Shown here: one piece after another, positions 44,613 to 54,678 of the stretch | How positions within the stretch are numbered: the stretch's first letter is position 1 | How the letters are laid out: each line of letters starts with the position of its first letter | From: Mesorhizobium sophorae | Lineage (GTDB): Bacteria; Pseudomonadota; Alphaproteobacteria; Rhizobiales; Rhizobiaceae | Direction of reading: 5' to 3' | Length of the DNA stretch: 64,000 bases | NCBI RefSeq assembly: GCF_002270415.1 | Contig: NZ_NNRI01000021.1 | Location: forward strand, 1 to 64,000 | The notes under the pieces: generated by a model | Seen by the model: only the letters and a program-made list of their open reading frames with translations | Told to the model about the DNA's origin: nothing | The model's database searches: none | Translations under genes and position numbers: made by a program

Positions 44613-45649
44613 TTGCGGACGCTCTCGGCCAATTCCTCAGCGCCGTTGCAGCCGAACCGCATGGTTACGACTTCTTCGAGGCTCTGCGGCGGGTCGACGC
44701 GATCTGCTCAGATCGACCTCGACTGGGGGAATCGGGCCGGCCGAGCCTGGATCGGGTGCGGATCGGCCAAGAGCCCTCGCTCGCCTTTCCGACGCGACCG
44801 ATCGCGGGCGTGACGGATGGAGGGGAGACTGATTTTGCGCGAATCTCCACTTACCTCTTCGGATTGTTCGGATCCAACGGTCCTCTCCCGTTGCATTTGA
44901 CGGAGTATGCTCTTCTCAGACAGCAAAACGCCGCGGATGAGACGCTGGTCAGGTTTGCCGATATCTTCCATCACCGTATGGCCTCGTTCTTCTTTCGTGC
45001 CTGGGCGGAGAGTGAGCCGACCGTAAGCCACGACAGGCCACACGAAGATCGCTTCGCGCTTCAGCTCGCCTCCCTCGCCGGCTTTGGCATGACCGCCCTG
45101 CTTGCACGAGATGCTATGCCCGATCTGGCCAAACTCCACTTCACCGGCCGTCTCGCCTCACACACCCGCAATCCCGAGGGGCTTGCCGCCATCGTCGCGA
45201 GCTTCTTCGAGGCGCCGGTCGATACACGTGAGTTTGTCCCGCAATGGGTCAAACTGCCCCGCGTCTCGCTCTGCCTCCTGGGCCTCGACCCGCGCACGGG
45301 CAGGCTGGGCTGCACGGCTACTGCCGGTAGGAGGATCAGAGTGCACCACCACCGCTTTCGTCTCATTGTCGGTCCGCTCAGCCTGGTTCAGTACGAGTCG
45401 CTTTTGCCCGGGGCTCTCGGTCTTAGGACCATGGCTCAGATCATCCGCAATTATATTGGAGATGAACTGGACTGGGAGGTCAATCTTGTCCTCCGCCGCG
45501 AGGAGATGCCGGAAGTGCGGCTGGGTCGCCGCGGCAGGCTCGGCTGGACGAGTTGGATAGGCAAGCGGGAGATGCGGCGGGACGCCGATGACCTAACGAC
45601 TACCCCGCCTGATCAGCGGCTGGAGCAATTGTGTCCAATTCCGCCGTAA
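44576..45649 (+). CDS. tssG: T6SS baseplate protein TssG
   Basis: Partner of TssF in the baseplate wedge, 357 aa from ATG 44576, inside the end of tssF. Signatures: PHGYDFFEALRRVDAI, RIGQEPSLAFPTRPI, LFGLFGSNGPLPLHLTEYA, FADIFHHRMASFFFRAW, and QWVKLPR near residue 220. There is no sign of damage. vgrG follows after 116 bp. Confidence 0.93.
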   Translation: MADDDRPPGDPLIADALGQFLSAVAAEPHGYDFFEALRRVDAICSDRPRLGESGRPSLDRVRIGQEPSLAFPTRPIAGVTDGGETDFARISTYLFGLFGSNGPLPLHLTEYALLRQQNAADETLVRFADIFHHRMASFFFRAWAESEPTVSHDRPHEDRFALQLASLAGFGMTALLARDAMPDLAKLHFTGRLASHTRNPEGLAAIVASFFEAPVDTREFVPQWVKLPRVSLCLLGLDPRTGRLGCTATAGRRIRVHHHRFRLIVGPLSLVQYESLLPGALGLRTMAQIIRNYIGDELDWEVNLVLRREEMPEVRLGRRGRLGWTSWIGKREMRRDADDLTTTPPDQRLEQLCPIPP

Positions 45650-45765
45650 CTGCTTGAGCGTGGCGCCCACACCGGTTCGACGACGCTTTCCATCACATTT
45701 TGCTAGCGGGTCTTCGGTTGGGTCTTTTCCACTTACGCCAGATCGCAGCGAAACCAAGGAACACA

Positions 45766-47715
45766 ATGATGGTCCGATCAAAAATCGACAATCTCCTGAA
45801 GCGCAATTGTTCTGCTGCGGTCACCTTGGCCGCGTTCGACCCCGATGATGTTTTTCTCCGACGGCTCACAGGCACCGAGCGGCTGGGGCAACTCTTCCAC
45901 TACGAGGTGAGGCTCGTCAGCCGCCATCCGATCCAGAACTTTGCTACGATTCCCGGGCAAAGCTTGGCGGTAGGCCTTAAACTCAAGGGCTCTGCAATGC
46001 GCTTCTTCCACGGCATCGTTACGGAGTTCCAATACTTGGGGCACGATGACGGAGCAAACCTGAACTACGTGGCGCAGATGCGACCTTGGCTTTCGCTTCT
46101 CGATTATCGCTCCAACAGTCGGATCTTTCAAAACAAGACCAGCATAGAGATCATCACCACGATTTTTCGGGAACACAAAGGAAATTTTAAGAACCAGACC
46201 ACCGGACGATTCCCACAGCGCTCCTACTGCGTCCAGTACGATGAGACGGATCTGGCCTTTGTCAGCCGACTGATGGAGCAGGACGGCATCTACTACTATT
46301 TTGAACATGCGGAGGACCAACACGACCTAGTGCTGGTCGACAACGCCGCGAGCCACATCGCCTGCGCGCCCGAGATCGTGGAGACGCACCACAACCTCAG
46401 GCCTGCGCCAAATCTACATCGGGACGACGTCATCCTGCGTTGGGAGGAGGTCGTGTCGCTCCAGCCGAACAAGGTCGTTCTCAAGGACTACAACCATGAG
46501 AAGCCGAGGGCAGAGCTCACGGCCGTCGCGCAAGTTCCTTCCGTGAAGATCGGAGGCATTCCAGCTTGCAAGCCTGTGGAAGGCACCTTCATCCGATCTC
46601 CCGAGGCCGGGCGCTTCAGGCCAGTCAATACCTCAACAGCCTTTGGCGGCGGCTCCACGGCAATTCGGGAGACCTTCGTCTATCCGGGACGCTACACCGA
46701 AAAAGCGGACGGGGATTTCTATGCTTGCATCCGCGCCGAAGAGCTCGCCTGCAACGCTTATCGTGCGCGGGTCGAATGTACGGCACGCCAGATTAGAACA
46801 GGGTTGATCTTCAAGGCTGCGAATCCCTTTTACTATGGCGATGTGGGTGCGCGCCCAACGCCCAGTGATCGGTTTTTGGCGGTCGCGAGTGATTTCACTT
46901 TGGTCGCAGAGTTGGGGGACATTCGCACCGAAGCGGACGCCGCGGGTCGGGAGAGAGAAGTCGTATATCGTAGCACGGTGGAGATTATCCCCGCGACCAC
47001 CCAGTATCGCCCGCCGCGCCGCACGCCCGAGCCGGAGATTCGGGGACCGCATACGGCGGTCGTCGTGGGCCCAAAGGGAGATACGATCGCGACGGACCAG
47101 TTCGGCCGCATCAAGGTGCAGTTCTTCTGGGACCGCGAAGGCAATAAGGACGACACCAGCTCCTGTTGGATCAGGGTTGCCCAGAGCTCGGCGGGTAAGG
47201 GCTTCGGCCACGTCATCATTCCCCGGATCGGCCAGGAGGTTGTCGTGAACTTTATTCACGGCAATCCAGATTGGCCCCTGGTGACCGGTGTCGTCTACAA
47301 CGGCTCTAACCTGCCTCCTGAAACCCTGCCGCTGGACAAGACCTGCTCGACTTTCCGAACGCACACCGATCAGGGCGCCGTCAATGCCTACAACGAGCTG
47401 CGCTTCGAGGACAAACAAGGTTGCGAAGAGGTCTATCTGAAGGCAGAAAGGGACCATACCGTGGAGGTTGGTAATTCCTATTGCATCGATGTCAAGGGTC
47501 AGTACCTCCTGACTTCAGCCGGCAACTGCATCGAGGTGACGCCCGATAAGATCCGCCTTGTGGCAATGGGCAAAACCGGTCAGCAGGCGATCGAAATCAG
47601 CGGCAAGGGTATCAGCATCGCCGGTGCGACGATCGGCTTTTGGCAACGACTCCCAGGCTCGGAGCCACCGTTTCCATCCCACCGACGACACCAGGCCCGC
47701 CCACGCCAGCGATGA
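45766..47715 (+). CDS. vgrG: T6SS spike protein VgrG (TssI)
   Basis: Forms the trimeric spike on the Hcp tube. It is 649 aa from ATG 45766, after AAGGA. The gp27-like part is clear (LGQLFHYEVRLVSRHP, FQYLGHDDG, RSYCVQYDETDLAFVSRLMEQDGIYYYFEH), as are the gp5 OB-fold (DQFGRIKVQFFWDREG, SSCWIRVAQ, RIGQEVVVNFIHGNPDWPLVTG) and the needle start (NELRFEDKQGCEEVYLKAERD). The sequence after ISIAGATI (about 47635) looks out of frame: in the other two + frames a longer GC3-rich tail runs past 47715. A 3' frameshift or a natural short end are both possible. Confidence 0.93.
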   Translation: MMVRSKIDNLLKRNCSAAVTLAAFDPDDVFLRRLTGTERLGQLFHYEVRLVSRHPIQNFATIPGQSLAVGLKLKGSAMRFFHGIVTEFQYLGHDDGANLNYVAQMRPWLSLLDYRSNSRIFQNKTSIEIITTIFREHKGNFKNQTTGRFPQRSYCVQYDETDLAFVSRLMEQDGIYYYFEHAEDQHDLVLVDNAASHIACAPEIVETHHNLRPAPNLHRDDVILRWEEVVSLQPNKVVLKDYNHEKPRAELTAVAQVPSVKIGGIPACKPVEGTFIRSPEAGRFRPVNTSTAFGGGSTAIRETFVYPGRYTEKADGDFYACIRAEELACNAYRARVECTARQIRTGLIFKAANPFYYGDVGARPTPSDRFLAVASDFTLVAELGDIRTEADAAGREREVVYRSTVEIIPATTQYRPPRRTPEPEIRGPHTAVVVGPKGDTIATDQFGRIKVQFFWDREGNKDDTSSCWIRVAQSSAGKGFGHVIIPRIGQEVVVNFIHGNPDWPLVTGVVYNGSNLPPETLPLDKTCSTFRTHTDQGAVNAYNELRFEDKQGCEEVYLKAERDHTVEVGNSYCIDVKGQYLLTSAGNCIEVTPDKIRLVAMGKTGQQAIEISGKGISIAGATIGFWQRLPGSEPPFPSHRRHQARPRQR

Positions 47716-48032
47716 TGAAGGCCATGCGGCACCCGTGACGGAGCCCGCGCTCGGTAGGTTCCTCTCAGGAGTGCGAACTGCCTGGAAGGGGGCGACGAAA
47801 CCCGTCCCACCGCGTGGCTGAAATCAAAACAAAAGCGAGAACGGCGGCGACCTGATCCATTTGCAGGAGTTACCGAGGAGTTGCTTGGCTGGTTTGACGA
47901 AGAACCATGGCGGCGAGCCGGGAACGCAGGCAGCAAACCAAGGTGAAGATATGGCGCAAGGAAAAGGTTCACGCGATGGCATTTGATACGCCGCCGGCGG
48001 TCGCGACCATCAAGATAATGGTCAACTGAGCG
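47716..48032. other. vgrG 3' flank and left part of the gene hit by IS66
   Basis: 47716-47821 may be the frame-shifted tail of vgrG (HASDDEGHAAPVTEPALGRF...KPVPPRG). At 47951 an ATG opens MAQGKGSRDGI, followed by a TGA, and the same frame then runs DHQDNGQLS into the IS66 boundary at 48032. It continues at 62165 as VPVVGNNPGEATRG. The 8 bp before the IS66 end (48025-48032, ACTGAGCG) are its target duplication. Confidence 0.55.
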
Positions 48033-48119
48033 GTAAGCGATGCACCAAGGCACCTTGCCCAAAATCGTCTTGTGGCTCGTCTATGGTAGGTCGCTCGTTG
48101 GCCGGCGCGCCGGCGCCGA

Positions 48120-48716
48120 TCACTGATGGTAGTGGGTGACGTAGTGGAGTTCGCGGAGGGCTGGGATGACGAGGGCGATGTCTTTGTAGGCCTCGTGCTC
48201 GATGAAATGCGCGGTCTCGGGCCCCGGTCGGGGCTTGCCAAGGGCGGGCCTGCCCTTTTTGTCGATGCAGTAGATCAGGATCGGCAGCAGCAGGCCGTGG
48301 TTGGGGTTGTCGAGGTCGAGCAGCCGTTTCCAACATTTGATGTTGAGGTTCATGGCCGCGTGGTACCCTTGGCACCACGGCCGGGGGTCGATGCCGCCGC
48401 CGGGCTTGGTACCGAAGCGGGGCGCATAATCCTGCGGTCTGTCGAAGAGCGTCTCGTTGATCCGGTTGTGGATCCTGGCGAGGCTTGCAAACACGGCATG
48501 ATCGTTTGCAGAGCCTTTGGCCAGGACGTCGCGCGGCAACCCCATGAGCGGGCACATCCAGTCTTGCGGGTCCGCGAACCGCGGCCCGGTGACCGCCGCC
48601 GTTACGAAGCCATCCAGCGCCGACATGGTCCGCACCAACGGGCGGCGGGCGGTCTTGGCGGCCATCCAGGCCTCGAGCGCCTCGTCCGACAGCGCCATGT
48701 CATCGATCGCGCTCAT
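48120..48716 (-). CDS. UPF0149 (YecA/YgfB-like) passenger protein of IS66
   Basis: A 198-aa protein (MSAIDDMALSDEALEAWMAAK...) whose ATG overlaps the tnpC stop (ATGA). Central segments FVTAAVTGPRFADPQDWMCPLMG and CQGYHAAMNLNIKCW are diagnostic of UPF0149 proteins: a first domain that sets a size limit and a DPRPWCQGYHAAM motif. The usual C-terminal zinc/SEC-C tail is not evident. It is a known cargo of some rhizobial IS66 elements; its function is unknown. It is intact and sits just inside the left IS66 end. Confidence 0.82.
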   Translation of the reverse strand: MSAIDDMALSDEALEAWMAAKTARRPLVRTMSALDGFVTAAVTGPRFADPQDWMCPLMGLPRDVLAKGSANDHAVFASLARIHNRINETLFDRPQDYAPRFGTKPGGGIDPRPWCQGYHAAMNLNIKCWKRLLDLDNPNHGLLLPILIYCIDKKGRPALGKPRPGPETAHFIEHEAYKDIALVIPALRELHYVTHYHQ

Positions 48717-48760
48717 GCCGCCAAGGAGAGCGGCATCTCTTCGCGGCGCCCCCAGTTCCA

Positions 48761-50152
48761 TATGTGGACGGCTCCCGCTTGCAAGTGTTTTTTACAGATA
48801 TTTTTGATCGGATCGCTTGCTTCCATATGTGCGGCCTTTGTGTGTGGTCGCACATGACCACTGGCCAAGATGGTTTCCGCAACGCATGTTCCTAACACGG
48901 CAACGACCTTGAAAGGCCAATGGAACTGACGGAGTATCACGCGTCTTGGATCGATCGATCGCACCATCTGCTTTTCTCTTGCAAGTTCACAGCATCAGCT
49001 CAACACAGTAGCATTCTATTCTGCTCACCGTGATGACCAATTCCTATGTTGCTTGCGTTTGCTCCTCTGTCCGCCGATACGCCTCGCCGCTCACCATGAG
49101 CTTCCACGCAATACGGGCGATCTTGTTGGCGAGCGCCACCGCAACCAGCTTTGGTTTCTTCCTTTGCAGTAGTTCGGTGAGCCATCGGGAAGCATGCCTG
49201 CTTCGACCTGCTCTGACGTGCTGAAGAAGAGCAGTCGCGCCAACCACCAATATGCTCCTCAGCATTTCGTCGCCAGCACGTGTGATCACCCCCAGTCTGA
49301 CCTTGCCTGCAGTCGAATGGTCTTTGGGCGTGAGGCCTATCCAAGCGGCAAAATCGCGACCCGACTTGAACGTTCGGGGATCTGGGGTCTTCATCATCAA
49401 AAGCGATGCGCCGACCGGCCCGACACCCGGAATTTCGGCCAGGCGCCTGCTGCATTCATCGGAGCGATGCAACGCGGTCAGTTTTTCCTCGACGGCTTTC
49501 GTTTCGGTAAGCAAGTCGCGATACTCAACGCCATGCATGGCAAAAAGCTCGCGGGCCAATTCAGGCAGGGATTGATCCGCCGCAATCCGCTCCAGCAACG
49601 GTTCGATTCGGCACATGCCCTTGGCCGCGACGATGCCGAACTCCATGGCAAACCCGCGTATGGCATTGGCGAGCTGCGTTCGATTGCGAATGAGTCTCTC
49701 TCGCACACCGACCAGCATTAACGCCGCCTGCTGGTCCGCGGTCTTCACCGGCACGAAGCGCATCGTCGGTCGGCTCATCGCCTCACACAAAGCTTCCGCG
49801 TCCGCCGCGTCGTTCTTGCCGCGTTTCACATAAGGTTTCGCCAACTGAGGCGCTATCAATTTCACCTCATGACCGAACGAACTTAACAGCCTCGCCCAAT
49901 GATGAGAGCCTCCACAGGCTTCGAGTGCGATAGTAGTCGGCGGCGTTTTCTCGAAGAATTTCACCATCTCCCTACGCGAAAGCTTCTTGCGAAGGACTGG
50001 TTGCTCGCCTGCGTTCACGCCATGCAATTGGAAAACGCTCTTTGACGTATCCAGGCCAATTCTGATAATCTCTTCCACGGACGGTCTCCCTCGATTGAGC
50101 TTTCAACGAACTCATTCTGGCACATTGCGATGCCGTTGGGAGCCGTCCACCC
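48761..50152 (-). mobile_element. IS110-family (IS1111 group) element in tnpC
   Basis: About 1.39 kb with subterminal inverted repeats GTGGACGGCTCCC at 48764-48776 and GGGAGCCGTCCAC at 50138-50150. Such repeats define the IS1111 group. The flanks join to restore TnpC (DELMP + WNWG), with at most a 2-bp (TG) ambiguity, as expected for a family that makes little or no target duplication. The 48777-49040 stretch beyond the transposase is noncoding and may include its guide-RNA region. Confidence 0.85.
49044..50078 (-). CDS. IS110-family DEDD transposase/recombinase
   Basis: A full-length 344-aa protein. The N-terminal RuvC-like DEDD domain shows GLDTSKSVFQLHGV with the first Asp, ALEACGGSHHWAR with Glu, and KRGKNDAADAEAL with the Asp pair. 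The C-terminal domain has IPGVGPVGASLLMM, FAAWIGLTPKDHSTAGK, and a Ser-containing GDEMLRSILVVGATAL. No disruption is visible, so this layer may still be mobile. Confidence 0.92.
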   Translation of the reverse strand: MEEIIRIGLDTSKSVFQLHGVNAGEQPVLRKKLSRREMVKFFEKTPPTTIALEACGGSHHWARLLSSFGHEVKLIAPQLAKPYVKRGKNDAADAEALCEAMSRPTMRFVPVKTADQQAALMLVGVRERLIRNRTQLANAIRGFAMEFGIVAAKGMCRIEPLLERIAADQSLPELARELFAMHGVEYRDLLTETKAVEEKLTALHRSDECSRRLAEIPGVGPVGASLLMMKTPDPRTFKSGRDFAAWIGLTPKDHSTAGKVRLGVITRAGDEMLRSILVVGATALLQHVRAGRSRHASRWLTELLQRKKPKLVAVALANKIARIAWKLMVSGEAYRRTEEQTQAT

Positions 50153-51187
50153 CAACACGGCATCAGCTCGTCCCAGCGCGAGGCTGGCCAGTCGTTCTGG
50201 GTGCGCTCGGCGACATCGGCCATGTAGGCTTCGGCATCAACCCCGCAGAGCTTGCAGGTCTCGATGATGCTGAGCACGACCGCGGACCGCTCTGCCGCGG
50301 CGAGGCTGCCCGAGAAAAGCCAATTGCGCCTGCCGACCGTAAATCCACGAATCGCCCGCTCCGCGATCAGGTTGTCGGGCTCGAGCTGGCCATCGTGGAG
50401 GAAGCGGTTGAACGCGCGCCATCGCCTGGTGCCATAGGCGAAGGCCTTCGCGATATCGGCATGGCGCGACAAACCGTTGCCCTGGCGCATGAGCTGTCGT
50501 CGCAGCGCCCGGACCAGTGGTCGGGTCCGGCTTCGTCGTGCGGCCAATCGCTCGGCGGGTGGGAGCCCCCGTATCTCTTCCTCGATCCGGTAGATCGCCT
50601 GGATACCGGCCATCGCCGTCGTGCTGAGTTCGGTCGGCTGGCTGTCGTGAACGTCGAATATCTTGCGACGCAGATGGGCCAGGCAGGCAGCTTCTCGAAT
50701 GGCGCCGCCCTTGTAGATCTGGTTATAGCCGCTGAAACCGTCGGCCTGGAGCGTGCCGGCAAATCCGGCGAGCTCGGTCATGACGCTCTCGCCAGCGCGT
50801 CCCATGGTGGCGCGATACCAGGCGATCGGCGGCTCCTGCGAACCCGAGTTGCGGTCGTCGGCGACGTAAACCCAGAGCGCGCCTTTGTGCGTCTTGCCGG
50901 TGCCGGGCGCCAGGATCGGAAGCCGCGTGTCGTCGGTGTGAATCTTGGTGCGGGTACGGCCGATCTCGCGGATGCGATTGTAGATCGGATCGAGCAAGGC
51001 GGCGGCGTAGCCGGCGCTGCGCGCAAGGGTGGATCGCTCGATATCCCCGTGGGTCGGTCAAAATCCCCCGGGTGTGGTCACTTGAAACTCCCCCACCCGA
51101 TGATCACCGGCAGCGCTACTGAACAGCGGTAGCCGGTAAGGCAGGACGTTTATTTTCATCCCCTTTCTATAGCGAGGGGACCGGGAG

Positions 51188-52936
51188 TTGAACGTCTTGA
51201 AGGCACATCTGCAAAGCACCGTACTAACATTACTTGATCGCAACACCAGCCAGCGCGAGATTCAAAGGCTGACGGGTGTCGATCGCAAGACGATTCGGCG
51301 TTACCGAGCGCAGCGGGCTGGTGCGGAGGCAAATTCCCCCGGGGAAGTGACCACCGGCTCGGCAAGCGCGGAGGACCAAATTCCTCCACCCCGACCACCG
51401 GCTTTTGGGGTGTCGGGAGCGACGGTCACCAGAAGCCTGGCCCGCTCGGCCTGCGAAGTGCATCGGGCGTGGATCGAAGAACAGGTCCGCCTGAAGCGAA
51501 ATGCGCAGGCGATTTACCAGGACTTGGTCGATCAGTTTGGCTTTCCGTCCAGCTACCAAAGCGTCAAGCGGTTTGTGCGCACGTTGCGACACAGCGATCC
51601 CAAGCAGTTTGATCGTCTAGAGTTCCTCCCCGGCGAGGAGGCTCAGGTCGACTATGGCGAGGGCGCGCTGACGATCGATCCCAAGAGCGGCCGGTACCGT
51701 CGTCCCCGCCTGTTCGTGATGACGCTGCGCTATTCGCGGCGCAGCTTCCGGCGGGTGGTCTGGCAATCCAGCCAGCAAGTCTGGGCGCAGCTTCACGAAG
51801 AGGCGTTTCGGTATTTTGGCGGGGTGGTCAGCTATGTGGTGCTCGACAACCTTAAGGAAGGCGTCCTCAAGCCCGATCTGTACGAGCCCGAGCTCAATCC
51901 GATCTACAGTGCGATGCTGGCTCATTACGGTGTCGTCGCCGATCCGGCCCGCGTGGCGGACCCCAATCGGAAGGGGAGCGTCGAGAATGCGATTCAACAT
52001 ACCCAGGGGACCGCGCTGGCCGGACGGCGCTTCGAGACGCTGGAAGCGCAGAACGAGTTCTTGAGGCACTGGGAGGAGAACTGGGCTTCCAAGCGCATCC
52101 ACGGCAGCACTCGCCGTCAGGTCGACGCCATGTTCCAGGAGGAGAGGCCGCACCTGCGGCCGCTGCCTGTCGCACCCTTCCGCATCTTCACTGAAGTCGT
52201 TCGGACCGTCTGCGACGACACCACCGTACGCGTCGACAGCAGCTATTACGCCGCGCGGCCCGCGGCCATCGGCAGTCTGGTCGTCGTGCGCATCTACACT
52301 TCCACGATCGAGATCCGTGATCGCCACACCCATGCGCTGCTGCGGATTCATCCCCGGATGACGCACCCCGGTTCTGTCGTCCTGCCAACCAACGAACGGC
52401 CGTTCAATCCGTCACGGCAAACCGCCGTGCTGCTGGCGAACGCCGGCCGCATCGGCCCACAAACCAAGGCCCTGTGTCAACATATGTTCGATGCCGAGGG
52501 ACGCCCCGGACAGCGCGCGATGTGGGGCATTGTCGGGCTGAGCCGGAAGTATCCGACACGGCTGGTCGAGCAGGCCTGTGCTCATGCCATCAGCAACCGC
52601 ATCTACCGTTACAAGCACGTACGCGCGACTGTCGAGCGGCTGTTTGAGCAGGCGCTGCAACAGGTTGAAGAAGCCCCACAGCCGGTATCGCAGCTCACCC
52701 AGGATCATCCACTGATACGCGCGCCCGCCGAATATGGCGACCTCTTCAGCCGTGCTGTGCGGCACGATGCCGGCAACAATGGCCGGCAGGCTGGGGCTGA
52801 CGACGACCGCGCCTCTCCACCTCGCGCTCGTGGCGCCTGCGCAACCCCGACCAGCTTCGCCGCCACGAGCGCTCCCGCTATCCCTTCTCACCTCAAACTG
52901 GAGACCCAACCCCATGATGACCATACCCGAAATTGA
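51188..52936 (+). CDS. istA: IS21 transposase IstA
   Basis: A DDE transposase of up to 582 aa. The N-terminal HTH (NTSQREIQRLTGVDRKTIRRYRA) is followed by the integrase core: VDYGEGALTIDP with the first Asp, SYVVLDNLKEGV with the second, and PNRKGSVENAIQHTQG with the Glu. The start is TTG 51188 with GGGAG upstream, or a codon soon after. The end overlaps istB by 23 bp. The C-terminal ~60 residues are Ala/Pro-rich, probably little constrained. Confidence 0.9.
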   Translation: MNVLKAHLQSTVLTLLDRNTSQREIQRLTGVDRKTIRRYRAQRAGAEANSPGEVTTGSASAEDQIPPPRPPAFGVSGATVTRSLARSACEVHRAWIEEQVRLKRNAQAIYQDLVDQFGFPSSYQSVKRFVRTLRHSDPKQFDRLEFLPGEEAQVDYGEGALTIDPKSGRYRRPRLFVMTLRYSRRSFRRVVWQSSQQVWAQLHEEAFRYFGGVVSYVVLDNLKEGVLKPDLYEPELNPIYSAMLAHYGVVADPARVADPNRKGSVENAIQHTQGTALAGRRFETLEAQNEFLRHWEENWASKRIHGSTRRQVDAMFQEERPHLRPLPVAPFRIFTEVVRTVCDDTTVRVDSSYYAARPAAIGSLVVVRIYTSTIEIRDRHTHALLRIHPRMTHPGSVVLPTNERPFNPSRQTAVLLANAGRIGPQTKALCQHMFDAEGRPGQRAMWGIVGLSRKYPTRLVEQACAHAISNRIYRYKHVRATVERLFEQALQQVEEAPQPVSQLTQDHPLIRAPAEYGDLFSRAVRHDAGNNGRQAGADDDRASPPRARGACATPTSFAATSAPAIPSHLKLETQPHDDHTRN

Positions 52937-53681
52937 ACGCTGCCTGCGACAGTTGCGCCTGTCGGGCGTCCGCGACACGCTGCAGACGCGCGTGCTGCAG
53001 GCGCAGGGCGCAAACCAACCCTTCCTCGAGACCTTCTCCCTGATCCTGCAGGACGAACTGGATCGTCGCCAATCCCGCCTTATCGAGCGGCGATATCAGC
53101 AATCCGGGCTCGATGAAAAACTGACGCTCGCCGAGTTCGACTGGGCCTTCAATCCCAAATTGCCGCGCCAAACTTGCTTCCAGCTCCACACCCTGGCGTT
53201 CGTCGCCGCCGGCGAGAACGCGATGCTGGTCGGCAAACCGGGCACCGGGAAATCCCACATCGCCAAGGCGATTGCCTATCAGGCGATCCTGCACAGCCAC
53301 AAGGTCCAGTATCTCGAGACCGATGACTTCTTCCACCGCCACGCTCTGAACGCCCCCGCGCAACGCGAGGCCCGGATGCGAACAATCATCGACTGCGATC
53401 TCCTCGTGCTCGACGATCTGTTCCTCGCACGGGCCATCCCCGACGAAGCCGGCGCATGGCTGCAGACCCTGATACATCAGCGCTACAAACTGCGTCGCAG
53501 CGTCATCGTCACCTCCAATCGGGTCGTACAGGACTGGGGGACATATCTGCGAGACAACACCATGAGCACGACGATACTCGATCGGCTGATGCATCATTGC
53601 CATCTGCTTGAGTTCGATGGACGCAGCTATCGTCTCAAAGAAGCCGCTGAGGCCCTTGCTCGGGAAACAAAGTCAAACTAA
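52914..53681 (+). CDS. istB: IS21 helper ATPase IstB
   Basis: An AAA+ ATPase that directs IstA to target DNA. It is 255 aa from ATG 52914, within the end of istA. It has Walker A VGKPGTGKSH, Walker B CDLLVLDDLFL, and the sensor SNRVVQDWG. The N-terminal IstB-type helical domain (LSGVRDTLQTRVLQAQ) is present. Intact. Confidence 0.92.
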   Translation: MMTIPEIERCLRQLRLSGVRDTLQTRVLQAQGANQPFLETFSLILQDELDRRQSRLIERRYQQSGLDEKLTLAEFDWAFNPKLPRQTCFQLHTLAFVAAGENAMLVGKPGTGKSHIAKAIAYQAILHSHKVQYLETDDFFHRHALNAPAQREARMRTIIDCDLLVLDDLFLARAIPDEAGAWLQTLIHQRYKLRRSVIVTSNRVVQDWGTYLRDNTMSTTILDRLMHHCHLLEFDGRSYRLKEAAEALARETKSN

Positions 53682-54484
53682 CAAATACACCCTCTGTCCT
53701 GTCTTGCGGGTGGGGGAGTTTGACTGACCCTACCCGGGGGAATTTGAAGTGACCCGCGGGGATATCGACGCCCTTGGCGGCCATCATCTGTGCCTGACGG
53801 TAGAAGGGTAGATGATAACCCCACTTGGCCATCATGATATGGGCGAGCGCGGCATAGCTGAGCTTGCCGCGTGCAATGGCCTTGGCTGGTGCCGGCGCCT
53901 GGATGATTTTATCGCAGGCCCGGCAGCTGTACTTGGGTCGAATGGTCTCCATCACCTGCCAGGCCTGGGCGACCAGATCGAGCATCTCCTCGCTATCTTC
54001 GCCCATGGCGCGCAGATCGCCGCCGCAGCCCGGACAGCATGCGCAAGAGGGTTCGCGAACGATCCTCTTTCGCGGCAGGTTGGGGTTGAGCTTGCGCACC
54101 GGCAACACCCGGACCTTGTCGGTGTCGGCGACGATGGGCAGCTCGATATCGGGCACGCCGACGGCGAAATCGGTCTCGAGATCTTCGAGTTCGAGCAGCA
54201 TCTGGCCCAGCTTCTCGGACGAGCGGCCGAAGGCCTTGCGGTTGAAGCGATCGATCTGCAGCTGCAGGCGCTGGATGCGAAGTGCGGCCTCGGCGCGCTC
54301 CCTTCGCAGTTGCTCATCGCGTTCGGCGATGGTGATGTCACGGGCAGAAACGGCCGCCTCCAGAAGGGCGATCCGGGCGAGGAAATCAGCGATTGAGGGG
54401 GTCTGTTCCGACACCCAAATTAAATACGAAAGAGCTCCGTTACGGAAGCAGAATCGACACAAAATCAATGAGAAACGAGCAAAA

Positions 54485-54635
54485 TCAGCCAGCCAAACGC
54501 GGTCGATAAATCTTGCTCGGCCGGCGCCAGTCGATCCCGTCCAGAAGCAGCGAAAGCTGCGCCTTGGTGAGCGACACGGCGACCTGATCCTTCGTGGTTG
54601 GCCAGGCGAAACAACCATCGGTAAGCCGTTTGTAA
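54485..54635 (-). pseudogene. tnpB: IS66 tnpB, 3' part
   Basis: The minus strand reads KRLTDGCFAWPTTKDQVAVSL then LLDGIDWRRPSKIYRPRLAG and a stop at 54485, the usual TnpB C-terminus. The 5' part lies at 61459-61665. The serine-recombinase element sits between them at TTTACAAA. Joining ...FT with KRL restores the frame if a 2-bp AA core was shared. Confidence 0.85.
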
Positions 54636-54678
54636 CTCACTTGGAAATGCAGGCGGTTCATCGTCCCCGTCGCAGTTT

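Larger units (their letters stand above)
51046..53760 (+). mobile_element. IS21-family element no. 1 inside IS66 tnpC
   Basis: A 2,715-bp element bounded by GATATC duplications (51040-51045, 53761-53766). The ends are related inverted repeats: CCCGTGGGTCGG...AATCCCCCGGGT on the left and, read inward from the right, CCCGCGGGTCAC...AATTCCCCCGGGT. It carries istA and istB on the + strand, opposite to IS66. Confidence 0.88.
48713..54414 (-). pseudogene. tnpC: IS66 transposase TnpC, split into three pieces by IS110 and IS21
   Basis: Piece 1 is 54414-53761: start GTG, leucine-zipper-like LQLQIDRFNRKAFGRSSEKLGQ, Cys-rich CPGCGGDL, up to MAAKGVDI. Piece 2 is 51045-50153: IERSTLARSAG, catalytic core TKIHTDDTRLPILAPG, LWVYVADDRNSG, QADGFSGYNQIY, AERAIRGFTVGRRNWLFSGS, ending WDELMP. 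Piece 3 is ~48761-48713: WNWGRREEMPLSLAA and stop. The first break has a GATATC duplication (51040-51045 and 53761-53766). Rejoined, the three give about 530 aa, normal for TnpC, without a frameshift. It is inactive as it stands. Confidence 0.88.
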
